Shown piece after piece: positions 6,169 through 13,479 of a DNA stretch of 19,301 nucleotides; the stretch's first letter is position 1; every line of letters starts with the position of its first letter. The stretch is from Bacillota bacterium. GTDB taxonomy: Bacteria; Bacillota; Clostridia; Peptostreptococcales; Anaerovoracaceae. The DNA is taken from NCBI GenBank assembly GCA_016283945.1, contig JAEENW010000147.1, positions 1-19,301 on the forward strand, read 5' to 3'. Under the pieces are notes generated by a model that saw only the letters and a program-made list of their open reading frames with translations, had not been told where the DNA came from and made no database searches. The position numbers and the translations under genes were made by a program.

Positions 6169-6810
6169 TCACTGCTTGATTATCCCCATGTCGTACTTCG
6201 TGAGGAAGGGCAGCAGCTGCGCGAAGAGCTCCTCGCGGTCCGGATCCTCCGGGGGCTCCCCGCCGTCATCCGCGCCCTGACCCTCGCCCAGATCCGCCGC
6301 ATCCGCATCCGGCTCCCCGCCCGAAGCGCCGCCTGTGACCAGCTCCGCGCCTATCTCGGTCCTGGAGCGGTCCATATCTATAGAGAGAAGCCTGAGTGTC
6401 CCGAAGGGGTAGCTGTGATCCCCGGCGCAGAACTCGAAGACGTCGGCGACGTCCTCCGCGCGGAAGCTAAGCCCCTTGGCGAACTCGAGCAGCATGCCGA
6501 AGGCGCCGTCCGCAGCAGGGCTCTCTGACGCGCTGGCTGCCGCCTCGGCCCCGCTCTCCGCGGGGGACGCCTCAGCCCTCACGCTCTCCGCGGCGATCTG
6601 TATGCTCTTGCCGCGGACCCTGTACTGGACGGGGATCCCCGTCAGGCTCCTGAAGGCCGCGATGCTGTCCTTCAGCCCTGCGGGGTCGGGGCTCATCAGA
6701 GCCAGGACTCCGCTCTCCGCGTCCGCCCTGAAGCTGCCGAGCCTTATCCCGCCCTCATTCGCCGGGGGCTTTTCCATCTTTTTAGCTATGACGAAGCTTA
6801 AGCTCTCCAT
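6169..6810 (-). CDS. Unrecognised acidic protein downstream of capA-like gene
   Basis: I do not recognise the family. It has 213 residues with no signal peptide or membrane segment. Residues 1-75 look like a small folded domain with basic and hydrophobic alternation (GIPVQYRVRGKSIQIAAE). An Ala/Ser/Glu-rich linker follows (about 76-100), then a second block (FGMLLEFAKGLSFRAEDVADVFEFCAGDHSYPFGTLRLLSIDMD). A Gly/Asp/Glu-rich acidic linker precedes the C-terminal helix REELFAQLLPFLTKYDMGI. AGGAGG precedes the ATG. It starts 22 nt after the upstream capA-like gene, so it is probably co-transcribed with it. The next feature is a terminator. The reading frame is convincing; the function is unknown. 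Confidence 0.8.
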   Translation of the reverse strand: MESLSFVIAKKMEKPPANEGGIRLGSFRADAESGVLALMSPDPAGLKDSIAAFRSLTGIPVQYRVRGKSIQIAAESVRAEASPAESGAEAAASASESPAADGAFGMLLEFAKGLSFRAEDVADVFEFCAGDHSYPFGTLRLLSIDMDRSRTEIGAELVTGGASGGEPDADAADLGEGQGADDGGEPPEDPDREELFAQLLPFLTKYDMGIIKQ

Positions 6811-6832
6811 CAGGCCTCCTGCGCCGCAGCGC

Positions 6833-8212
6833 TCATCTGTGGTCCTTGGGGAAGCGGGCGGTGTTTCCGTCGAAGGCCTCCGTGTTCACGTACTTCTCCC
6901 CGATGAGGTCCGTCATGGACTTGAGCGCCGCCTGGGCGCGCGAAACGTGCCCTGAGGTCAGCAGCATCGGGTTGCTTTCGAAGCCCTTCGTGAGGGGGAT
7001 TATGCCGTACTCGTAGGTCGAGCCCTTGGAGTAGCGGTCGACCCAGGTCGGGATGAAGGAGACCTCGGTGATCTCGTGCCTGCCGTCGTTCGCGCAGACG
7101 CGAAGCCCCACGCAGGCTATCATGCCCTGCTCGGTCTTGGCCGCGATCGCGGTCCCGAAGTCGCCCGAGAGGCTCTCCGTCCTCTGGTTGCTGATGAAGT
7201 TGCCCATCGAATAGAAGACTGGGACGTTCTTTGCGCTGCCGTCGGGCAGATTGACCTTGAGCTCCTCTATCGCCTGTATGACGTGGGGGTGCGACGCGAA
7301 GATCACGTCCGCTCCCGCGTTGGCCATCTTCTGCGCCATGTACTTCTGCCAGCGGTTCGGATCCTTCTGGTATTCCTCGCCCCAGTGCATGTAGAGTATG
7401 ACGACCTGCGCTCCGTCATCCCTGGCAGCCTGCATCTGCTGCGCTATGACGGCGAGGTCCCTGTCCAGGAGCTCCTGGGAGTCCTGCGTGAAGCTGTTTA
7501 TGACGGAGTAGGCTTCGTCGCTGAGCACTCCGGCGTTGATGGTCCTGCGGCCGCCGTTCCTCGGGGTCTCGTAGGTGTAAGCCACCACGCCGATCTTTAT
7601 GCCCTTGACGTCGACGATCTGATAGCGCTTCTCGCCCGCGTGCTGGGCTCCCACGACCTGCATTCCCATGGAGCGCAGCGCGTCCACGGTGCGCTCGGTG
7701 GTCTTGAGCCCGAGGTCGAACATGTGGTTGTTGGCGAAGATCGCCACGTCGACGCCCATGTTCTTCAGCTTCCATCCGAGGCTGTCGGGCGCGTTGAAGC
7801 TGGGATAGCCCAGATAGGGCGGCGCTCCCTTGAGCGTCGTCTCGAGGTTGGCCATAGTCAGGTCGGCGTCCATCATGTAGGGAGCGACGTACTTGAAGTG
7901 CTCCTCCCAGTTGTAGTAAGCGCCCTTGTCCCTGCGCGCCGAGTCTGTCTGACCGGTGTGGGCCATGACGTCTCCCGCGCAGCGCACGCTGATGTCTATC
8001 CAGCGCTCAGCCTCCATGTCGGGGACGACCGTGTACTCGGGCTCAGGAGGAAGCTCGGGCTCCGGCTCAGGGATGAGGCCGGGTATCATCTTCCACGCCG
8101 CGAAGGCGACGGCCGCGAGCGCGACGATCCCGAGCAGGACTCTCAGCCTCGCCCGGTTCTTCCTGGCCCGCGCCTCGCGCGCCTGTCTTCTTCTGGTTCT
8201 TGAATCTTCCAT
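6833..8212 (-). CDS. CapA / PgsA-type protein, membrane-anchored (metallophosphatase fold)
   Basis: It resembles the CapA family (poly-gamma-glutamate capsule enzymes of calcineurin-like fold). Residues 1-22 are very basic, 23-45 are a single hydrophobic anchor (VLLGIVALAAVAFAAW), and a Pro/Glu spacer follows, so the catalytic domain should be outside the membrane. The domain shows CAGDVMAHTG, MANLETTL, FANNHMFDLG, LYMHWGEEY, DVIFASHPHVIQ and VFYSMGNFISNQ. These are the metal-site and core motifs in family order. I chose the ATG at 8210-8212; a GTG two codons earlier (8218) is possible. Capsule genes pgsB/pgsC are not nearby, so the true substrate is uncertain; it could act on other cell-envelope polymers. 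The upstream terminator at 8228-8259 leaves its promoter unclear. Confidence 0.88.
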   Translation of the reverse strand: MEDSRTRRRQAREARARKNRARLRVLLGIVALAAVAFAAWKMIPGLIPEPEPELPPEPEYTVVPDMEAERWIDISVRCAGDVMAHTGQTDSARRDKGAYYNWEEHFKYVAPYMMDADLTMANLETTLKGAPPYLGYPSFNAPDSLGWKLKNMGVDVAIFANNHMFDLGLKTTERTVDALRSMGMQVVGAQHAGEKRYQIVDVKGIKIGVVAYTYETPRNGGRRTINAGVLSDEAYSVINSFTQDSQELLDRDLAVIAQQMQAARDDGAQVVILYMHWGEEYQKDPNRWQKYMAQKMANAGADVIFASHPHVIQAIEELKVNLPDGSAKNVPVFYSMGNFISNQRTESLSGDFGTAIAAKTEQGMIACVGLRVCANDGRHEITEVSFIPTWVDRYSKGSTYEYGIIPLTKGFESNPMLLTSGHVSRAQAALKSMTDLIGEKYVNTEAFDGNTARFPKDHR

Positions 8213-8227
8213 AATCACCGCCGGGTG

Positions 8228-8259
8228 AAAAAGGAGGCGGGGCGATGCGCCCTGCCTCC
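8228..8259 (-). terminator. Intrinsic terminator after the nifU-like gene
   Basis: The minus strand forms GGAGGC-A-GGGCG, loop CAT, CGCCC-C-GCCTCC (one A/C mismatch) followed by five T. It ends the lipoprotein-nifU transcript 37 nt past the nifU stop and lies directly before the capA-like start. Confidence 0.85.
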
Positions 8260-8296
8260 GCTCCTTAGAAAAGCCTTTATGATACGCCGCGGGCCG

Positions 8297-8524
8297 CTAC
8301 ATCACGGCCTCGACGGAGGATACGGCATCCCCGAAGGCGTCCTTGAGGAACTGCTCGATGCCGTACTTGATGGTCATCTGAGCGTGCGGGCAGCCGGCGC
8401 AGTGGCCCTGGAGCCTCACGAGCACGGTCTTGTCCTCGGTGTAATCGACGAACTCGACGTCTCCGCCGTCTCTCTGAAGGAAGGGTCTGACCTGATCCAG
8501 CGCGGCCATGATCTGTTCTCTCAT
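8297..8524 (-). CDS. NifU-like C-terminal-domain Fe-S scaffold protein
   Basis: 75 residues covering only the NifU C-terminal domain, which can carry a bridging 4Fe-4S cluster between subunits and deliver it to target proteins. I see VRPFLQRDGGDVEFVDY, then GHCAGCPHAQMTIKYGIEQFL, with the C42-x2-C45 pair. Stand-alone versions of this length are common in clostridia. AGGAG lies 7 nt before the ATG. It follows the lipoprotein gene by 10 nt and its ribosome binding site lies in that gene's end, so the pair is one operon. Being next to an Fe-S-dependent membrane complex is suggestive only. Confidence 0.92.
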   Translation of the reverse strand: MREQIMAALDQVRPFLQRDGGDVEFVDYTEDKTVLVRLQGHCAGCPHAQMTIKYGIEQFLKDAFGDAVSSVEAVM

Positions 8525-8534
8525 CTTTCTTCTC

Positions 8535-9740
8535 CTATTCTCCCCATCTCGGGGTTACGGTGTATACCGCCTGCGGCCCCTCGGCCGTTATCTGTTCTAT
8601 TATTACATCTCTGAGCGGGTCGCCCTGGGAGTTGATGCTTATGCTTCCCGTGGCACCCTCCAGTTCGTAAACGTTGGTGAGCCTTTCGGCGATGAGCCCG
8701 CTGTCGCTGACCGTCCCGGCCTCCTGCATGCCCGCGAGGGCGAGGAGGTAGGCGTCGAAGCCGAAGGCGAAGCTCTCGGACGGCACCGCGCCCTGGCCGT
8801 TCTTCTTCGCGTACTCGTTGAGCATTATCTGCGTGGTCGTCGAGCTGTAGGCGCTGATGTCGTAGTCTTCAATATATGATATACCATCGAGCCAGTGCTG
8901 TTCAAGTGACTTGTACTCGGGATCCGCGTTTTCTATGCCGTCCCAGCGGCTGTCCCCTATCCAGGCGAAGGACAGCTCCATCTCGGAGGCTCTCCTGATC
9001 ATCCTCACGGCGCCCGCGGGAGCGCTGGGGAAGAACACAGCGTCGCAGCCGGACATCTCGAGCCTCCTTATGACCGGCGTCAGGTCCTCGAGCGCGGGAT
9101 CGTAGCTGAGCACCCTCACGCTGCCCTCGCCCGCGCCCTTCTCCATCGCGGAGACGAACTCCTCGATGAGCGCCTGGGCGTAATCGTCGCCCTCGGCGGC
9201 AATTGCCACGGCCTCGGTCTCCTTGAGGCTCTCCATGACGTAGCGCGCGGCTGCCCTGCCCTCGTAGGCGTCGGTGTAGCATACCCTGAAGTAGTAGGGA
9301 TTGGTCTGGGTTATCAGCGGGTTCTTGCAGGTGACGCAGATCGCGGGGACCTTCGCCTCGGAGAACACGTCGCTCGCGGCGAGGCTGAGCACCGAGCGGT
9401 AGCTTCCGAGCACCACGGCGGCGCCCTTGTCTATGAGCTCCTTCGCGGCGATGGGCGCGGTCTGCGTGTCGGACTGGTTGTCGGCGTAGATGAGCTCGAC
9501 CTTCGTGTCCAGCACGCGGCCGTATATCTCGTGCGCGAGCTCTATGCCCGCGATCTCCTCCGCGGCGGCGTCCTTGTCCGCGCCGCTCAAAGGCTCGAAC
9601 ACTCCGATGTAGACGGTCTGCTCGGCGGGGTCCTTCGCGAAGAAGGTATTATAGAAGTTGTCGAAGGTCCTGCATCCCGTGAGCGTGAGGCACATGGCCG
9701 CGCAGAGCAGGAGAGCAAGGCACTGTCTAAGCTTTCTCAT
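8535..9740 (-). CDS. LivJ-type substrate-binding lipoprotein (Peripla_BP_6)
   Basis: Extracellular ligand-binding lipoprotein of the branched-chain amino acid ABC transporter type; the ligand is not known. It has 401 residues. The N-terminus is a lipoprotein signal: MRKLRQ, a hydrophobic core, then lipobox LTGC with the acylated cysteine at residue 23. The mature part reads IGVFEPLSGADKDAAAEEIAG, VELIYADNQSDTQTAPIAAKELID, VVLGSYRSVLSLAASDV and FRVCYTDAYEGRAAARYV, a classical type-I periplasmic binding fold. No permease or ATPase genes are nearby, so it is an orphan here. There is no ribosome binding site before the ATG, and the -10 box is only 10 nt upstream (separate finding). Confidence 0.9.
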   Translation of the reverse strand: MRKLRQCLALLLCAAMCLTLTGCRTFDNFYNTFFAKDPAEQTVYIGVFEPLSGADKDAAAEEIAGIELAHEIYGRVLDTKVELIYADNQSDTQTAPIAAKELIDKGAAVVLGSYRSVLSLAASDVFSEAKVPAICVTCKNPLITQTNPYYFRVCYTDAYEGRAAARYVMESLKETEAVAIAAEGDDYAQALIEEFVSAMEKGAGEGSVRVLSYDPALEDLTPVIRRLEMSGCDAVFFPSAPAGAVRMIRRASEMELSFAWIGDSRWDGIENADPEYKSLEQHWLDGISYIEDYDISAYSSTTTQIMLNEYAKKNGQGAVPSESFAFGFDAYLLALAGMQEAGTVSDSGLIAERLTNVYELEGATGSISINSQGDPLRDVIIEQITAEGPQAVYTVTPRWGE

Positions 9741-9749
9741 AGTCGGTGC

Positions 9750-9778
9750 ATTATATCACCTGAGAGCCGCAAGCGCAA
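9750..9778 (-). promoter_or_regulatory. Promoter of the lipoprotein-nifU operon, giving a leaderless mRNA
   Basis: On the minus strand TTGCGC (9773-9778), 17 bp, then TATAAT (9750-9755) preceded by TGA, an extended -10. The start site would be about 9742-9744, only 2-4 nt before the ATG at 9740. No Shine-Dalgarno sequence precedes that ATG. Confidence 0.6.
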
Positions 9779-9795
9779 GAAGCCCGCCCCCGCGC

Positions 9796-9824
9796 TTTAC
9801 ATCCCGCGCGATTTATTGTATTTT
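9796..9824 (+). promoter_or_regulatory. Candidate promoter of the rnf operon
   Basis: TTTACA (9796-9801), 17 bp, TATTTT (9819-9824) in an A/T-rich patch. The start would be near 9831, leaving about 29 nt before the ATG of rnfC. The -10 box is not a strong match. The site is divergent from the lipoprotein promoter at 9750-9778. Confidence 0.45.
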
Positions 9825-9859
9825 ATATTGATATCATTTCGCTTTTCAAAAGAGGTCCC

Positions 9860-11344
9860 ATGGCCAGAGTGCGCGGCGGGGGAATAGTCTTCCCCGAGAA
9901 AAAAGCCACCGCCGGGATGACCATCATGCCGATGGCCGTCCCCGAAAAGGTGTACATACCGATGAAGCAGGCCCCGGGAGAGGTCTATCTTCCCATAGTC
10001 GGGCCCGGCGACCGCGTCAGGCTCGGGCAGCTCATCGCCGAGGCCGGAAGTCCCGGCTGCGCGCCCATACACAGCAGCGTGTCCGGCGAGATGATCTCGA
10101 TCGACAGGCTCTCCGCGCAGATGGACAAGGGCGAGCTCTACATGATCATCAAGACCGACGGCCGCCAGGAGCTCGATCCCGAGGTCAGGCCGCCGAAGAT
10201 ACGCAACAGCTTTGAGTTCTTCGAGGCCGTCCGCGGCTCCGGCATCGTCGACTTCGGCAGGAACAGGACTCCCCTCGTCTCCATGCTCGAGCGCGCCGAG
10301 GGGAAGAACATCAAGGCCCTCATCATCAACGGCACGGAGCCCGAGCCCTACGTCTCGGTCTGCGCCATGAACATACAGTCCTTCCCCGAGTTCCTCAGGG
10401 ACGGGACCCTCACCGTCATGGACCGCCTCGGCATCCCCTCCGGGATCATCGCGGTCGGAAGCGGCATGAAGGACGCCATCAGCATGGTCCAGAGCCGCAT
10501 CGCCGGCGAGAGCAGGCTGAGCCTCTTCTCGGTCAGGAATTTCTTCCCCTCCGGCAACGACACCGTGCTGATACACGAGCTCACGGGCGAGCTCCTTCCC
10601 CCGGGCAAGGCGCCCGAGGACATGGGCTACCTCGTGCTCGGCGCCCAGACCGTGATCAAGCTCGCGGAGTTCCTCACCACGGGCATGCCCCTCGTCAGCC
10701 GCTCGCTCACCGTCGACGGAGACGCCGTGAGCAAGCCGCGAAACGTCGAGGCGCCCATAGGCACTCACGCCGCCGACATTCTGGAGTTCTGCGGCGGGGA
10801 GAAGAAGCCCATCAGAAAGATGATAATAGGCGGGCCGGTCACAGGCCGCGCCATCGAGAGCAGGGAGTATTCCGTCGGCAAGGACGACAGCGCCATGCTC
10901 TGCTTCAGTGAGCTCTACACCCCTCACGCGCGGGAGAGCGCCTGCATAGGCTGCATGAGCTGCGCGGACTGCTGCCCGATGAGCCTCATGCCCCGCTTCA
11001 TAATGCGGGCCGCGATAACGGGCGACAGGGACGAGCTCAGGCGCCTCGCCGCCGCGAGCTGCCTGGACTGCGGCGCCTGCTCCTTCGTCTGCCCCGCGAG
11101 GATAGCCCTCGGGGACAGGATGAAGTACGCCAAGTCCCTGCTCAGCGATGCCGCGGGAGCGAAGGCCGCCGGAGCGAAGAGCGCCGCCGGCGCCGTAACA
11201 CCGGCCGGAAGAGCCGGTGAAGCTGGCTCCCAGAAGGCCGGCTCAAGGCCCTCCGGGCGCGGACGCTCCGCCGGAAGCTCATCATCCTCGAAGAAGACCC
11301 GGGAGAGCAAGGGGAAAGGAGGCCGCGGTGAGAGGAAAAAATGA
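9860..11344 (+). CDS. rnfC: RnfC-like subunit with altered FMN/NADH site
   Basis: Peripheral subunit of the Rnf ion-pumping complex; normally it binds NADH and FMN and passes electrons to Fe-S clusters. It has 494 residues. The N-terminal GGIVFPEKK block, the sandwich domain VRLGQLIAEAG and the segment IGGPVTGRAI match RnfC. Both 4Fe-4S motifs are intact: C362-x2-C365-x2-C368-x3-C372-P and C401-x2-C404-x2-C407-x3-C411-P. The flavin loop is not. Where the family reads GIVGLGGAxFPT, this reads GIVDFGRNRTPL (128-139). NGAECEPY is NGTEPEPY (157-164), and the FPQGGEKQL-like stretch is FPSGNDTVL. A 70-residue Ala/Gly/Ser/Lys/Arg-rich tail ends the protein. AGAGGT lies just before the ATG. First gene of a tight operon. 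Family is sure; NADH oxidation is doubtful. Confidence 0.92.
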   Translation: MARVRGGGIVFPEKKATAGMTIMPMAVPEKVYIPMKQAPGEVYLPIVGPGDRVRLGQLIAEAGSPGCAPIHSSVSGEMISIDRLSAQMDKGELYMIIKTDGRQELDPEVRPPKIRNSFEFFEAVRGSGIVDFGRNRTPLVSMLERAEGKNIKALIINGTEPEPYVSVCAMNIQSFPEFLRDGTLTVMDRLGIPSGIIAVGSGMKDAISMVQSRIAGESRLSLFSVRNFFPSGNDTVLIHELTGELLPPGKAPEDMGYLVLGAQTVIKLAEFLTTGMPLVSRSLTVDGDAVSKPRNVEAPIGTHAADILEFCGGEKKPIRKMIIGGPVTGRAIESREYSVGKDDSAMLCFSELYTPHARESACIGCMSCADCCPMSLMPRFIMRAAITGDRDELRRLAAASCLDCGACSFVCPARIALGDRMKYAKSLLSDAAGAKAAGAKSAAGAVTPAGRAGEAGSQKAGSRPSGRGRSAGSSSSSKKTRESKGKGGRGERKK

Positions 11345-12239
11345 TCCCATGCTGGCGGTCTCTCCGGCGCCCCACATCCACGCCTCCAGGGACACCGCCT
11401 CCATAATGCTGAGGGTGCTCGCGGCGACCGTTCCCGCGCAGCTCTTCGCGCTCATACACTTCGGAATAGCCTCGCTGGCGCTCATCGCTGCGTCGGCTGT
11501 GCTCTGCATGTCCATGGAGGCCGTCACCCGCAGGGTGCTTCACCGCGCCCAGACCGCGCGCGACCTCAGCGCCGCCGTCACCGGGGTGCTCATCGCGTTC
11601 TGCCTGCCGCCGGACGTTCCCGTCTGGATGCTCGCGGCCGCGGATTTCTTCGCGATAGTCATAGTCAAGCAGCTCTTCGGAGGCCTCGGGAACAACTTCG
11701 TCAACCCCGCCGCCGCGGGAGTGCTCGCCCTGCACGTGAGCTACTCCGGCCTGCTCTTCAAGGGCGACAGCCCCCTCGAGCTCTGGAACAACAACATGGA
11801 CGTACCGTCCGCGCTTGAGATGTTCACGGGGCTGACCACCGGGAACGCCGGAGAGGTCAGCGCCCTGTGCCTCGCGCTCGCCGCCGCTTACCTCGCCGCC
11901 TGCGGGATCACCGACCTCGCGGCGCCGCTAGCCTACGCCGCGTCCGTCGCGGTCTCGGCCTTCTTCATGGGCTTCGACCCGGTCTTCCACACCCTCGCCG
12001 GAGGCGTCATGCTCGCCGCGGCCTTCATGGTCTGCGATCCCGTCACCACCCCCGCCACCAGAAAGGGCCGAGTCATATTCTCCATAGGCTGCGGAATACT
12101 CACGATGATAATAAGGGTCTATTCGCCATATCCCGACGGAGTCCTCTTCGCCGTGATGCTGATGAATATAGTGACCCCCTACATAGACCGCTGGACCGGC
12201 ATCAAGCCGCTGTGGACCGGAAAGGAGGACGGGAGATGA
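11328..12239 (+). CDS. rnfD: RnfD-like membrane subunit lacking the usual flavin-attachment motif
   Basis: Integral membrane subunit; normally carries FMN linked to a threonine in an SGAT/TATPL-type motif. 303 residues from a GTG at 11328, which overlaps the end of rnfC by 17 nt and has AAGGAGG five nt upstream. Family landmarks are SPAPHIHASRDTASIML, AAVTGVLIAFCLPPDVPVW, VIVKQLFGGLGNNFVNPA, MFTGLTTGNAGEVSAL, VCDPVTTPATRKGR and YPDGVLFAVMLMNIVTPYIDR. Between NPA and MFTG, where the loop with A-T-P-L should lie, this reads GDSPLELW (146-153). The loop is shorter, and Ala-Thr is replaced by Asp-Ser. Ser could in principle still accept FMN, so loss is probable but not proven. Confidence 0.93.
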   Translation: MRGKNDPMLAVSPAPHIHASRDTASIMLRVLAATVPAQLFALIHFGIASLALIAASAVLCMSMEAVTRRVLHRAQTARDLSAAVTGVLIAFCLPPDVPVWMLAAADFFAIVIVKQLFGGLGNNFVNPAAAGVLALHVSYSGLLFKGDSPLELWNNNMDVPSALEMFTGLTTGNAGEVSALCLALAAAYLAACGITDLAAPLAYAASVAVSAFFMGFDPVFHTLAGGVMLAAAFMVCDPVTTPATRKGRVIFSIGCGILTMIIRVYSPYPDGVLFAVMLMNIVTPYIDRWTGIKPLWTGKEDGR

Positions 12240-12805
12240 GATCGAGACCCCTTCAGTCCGTGCTCACCATGGCGATGATCTGCGTCATCTGCTCCCTGCT
12301 CCTGAGCCTCGTCTACCTGGCCTCGGAGCCCCGGGCTGCAGCCGCTGCGGAAGCTGAGGCCGAGCGCGCGAGGCTCGCCGCCCTGCCCGGAGCCTCCGGC
12401 TTCACCCTCGTCGAGGACGCCGAGCTCGTAAGCGGGATAGACAGCGTATACAAGGCAGCCGGAAGCTCGGGCTACGTCATGACCGCCCGCGCCAGAGGCT
12501 ACAAGAAGGATATCGAGACCGTCGTGGGGATAGACCTCGACGGCAGGATCACCGGCGTCGTGGTGACCGACGTCAGCGGCGAGATCGCGGGGCTGGGCAC
12601 GAGAGTCGCCCTGCCCGCCTACACCGATCAGTACATGGGCGCCGAGGCCATAACCGCCGATCCGGGCGACCCGACCGCCGCGTATATCGAGAGCGTCGAG
12701 AACGCCGAAGAGGCCTCGACCGCGGTCTTCAGCTGCGTGAGCAACGCCCTGCTGCAGTACCGCCAGCTCTCCGGGAGCGAGGAGCTCTCCTCGGGAGGCG
12801 TCTGA
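12236..12805 (+). CDS. rnfG: RnfG-like subunit with the flavin-accepting Thr replaced
   Basis: Subunit with one N-terminal membrane anchor and an extracellular FMN-binding domain; normally FMN is attached to Thr in S/T-G-A-T. It has 189 residues, with anchor at about 8-30. GYVMTARARGYKKDIETVVGID and TDVSGEIAGLGTRVALPAYTDQY match the family (usual form ETPGLG). Near the C-terminus the family pattern I-D-x-[IV]-[ST]-G-A-T-I-S-S-x-A-V is here IESVENAEEASTAV (151-164). Alignment is unambiguous on both sides, so S/T-G-A-T has become E-N-A-E, and the acceptor Thr is Glu158 (codon 12707-12709). The start overlaps the rnfD stop (ATGA). Covalent flavin at this site should be impossible. Confidence 0.92.
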   Translation: MRSRPLQSVLTMAMICVICSLLLSLVYLASEPRAAAAAEAEAERARLAALPGASGFTLVEDAELVSGIDSVYKAAGSSGYVMTARARGYKKDIETVVGIDLDGRITGVVVTDVSGEIAGLGTRVALPAYTDQYMGAEAITADPGDPTAAYIESVENAEEASTAVFSCVSNALLQYRQLSGSEELSSGGV

Positions 12806-13479
12806 TGAACAGAAAGAGCAAAAGACAGATCCTCAGGGAGGGCATATTCACCGCTAACCCCCTGTTCATATCGGCAATGGGCATCTGCCCGGCGCTCGCT
12901 GTGGCTACCCAGGCCTCCAACGGCCTCGGTCTCGGCCTCGCCGCGACGCTGGTCCTCTTCTCCATGGGCATAGTGCTCTCCGCCCTCAAGAGGGTCATCC
13001 CCTACGGCGTAAGGATCCCCTGCACCATGGTCATAGCGGCGACCTTCGTGAGCATCGCTGACATCATAGTCAGGGTCTACATTCCCGCCGTCTACGCCGG
13101 GATAGGCCCCTACCTGCCTCTGCTCGCGGTCAACTGCGTGATACTCGAGAGAGCCGAGTTCTTCTACACCAGGAACACCGTGGCAGACTCAGCCGTGCAC
13201 GGCCTCGCCGTAGGGCTCGGCTACACCGCCGGGCTCACGCTGCTCGGAGCCGTGAGGGAGCTCATAGGCAAGGGCACCCTCTTCGGAGCCCCGATACTCT
13301 CCGGCGTGGTCCCCCAGACCCCGCTCTTCCTGCTCGCGCCGGGCGGAATGCTCGTGCTCGGCGTGATCATCGCGATACTGAACAAGCTGACCGGACGCAG
13401 CGCCGGAAGCCCCTGCGGGGACTGCGAGGGCTGCCGCTCCGCCGCCGGCTGCACCAAGAGGAAGGGAGGCCGCTCGTGA
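12805..13479 (+). CDS. rnfE: RnfE-like membrane subunit with cysteine-rich tail
   Basis: Six-helix membrane subunit that pairs with RnfA as inverted repeats around an intramembrane Fe-S site. It has 224 residues. The conserved cysteines are present: GICPALAVATQA (C28) and LPLLAVNCVILERAEFF (C111). In the family the latter reads NCIILGRAEAF; here the Gly is Glu115. The end of the protein carries C204-x2-C207-x2-C210-x5-C216 in a Lys/Arg-rich tail, a possible extra metal or cluster site. The ATG shares one base with the rnfG stop (TGATG). Confidence 0.93.
   Translation: MNRKSKRQILREGIFTANPLFISAMGICPALAVATQASNGLGLGLAATLVLFSMGIVLSALKRVIPYGVRIPCTMVIAATFVSIADIIVRVYIPAVYAGIGPYLPLLAVNCVILERAEFFYTRNTVADSAVHGLAVGLGYTAGLTLLGAVRELIGKGTLFGAPILSGVVPQTPLFLLAPGGMLVLGVIIAILNKLTGRSAGSPCGDCEGCRSAAGCTKRKGGRS

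Noticed and set aside
7076..8203. Long plus-strand open frame opposite the anchored CapA-like gene, and similar long open frames opposite other GC-rich genes
   Set aside because: Their residues are the complement pattern of the real gene, without ribosome binding sites or recognisable motifs; they follow from high third-position GC.
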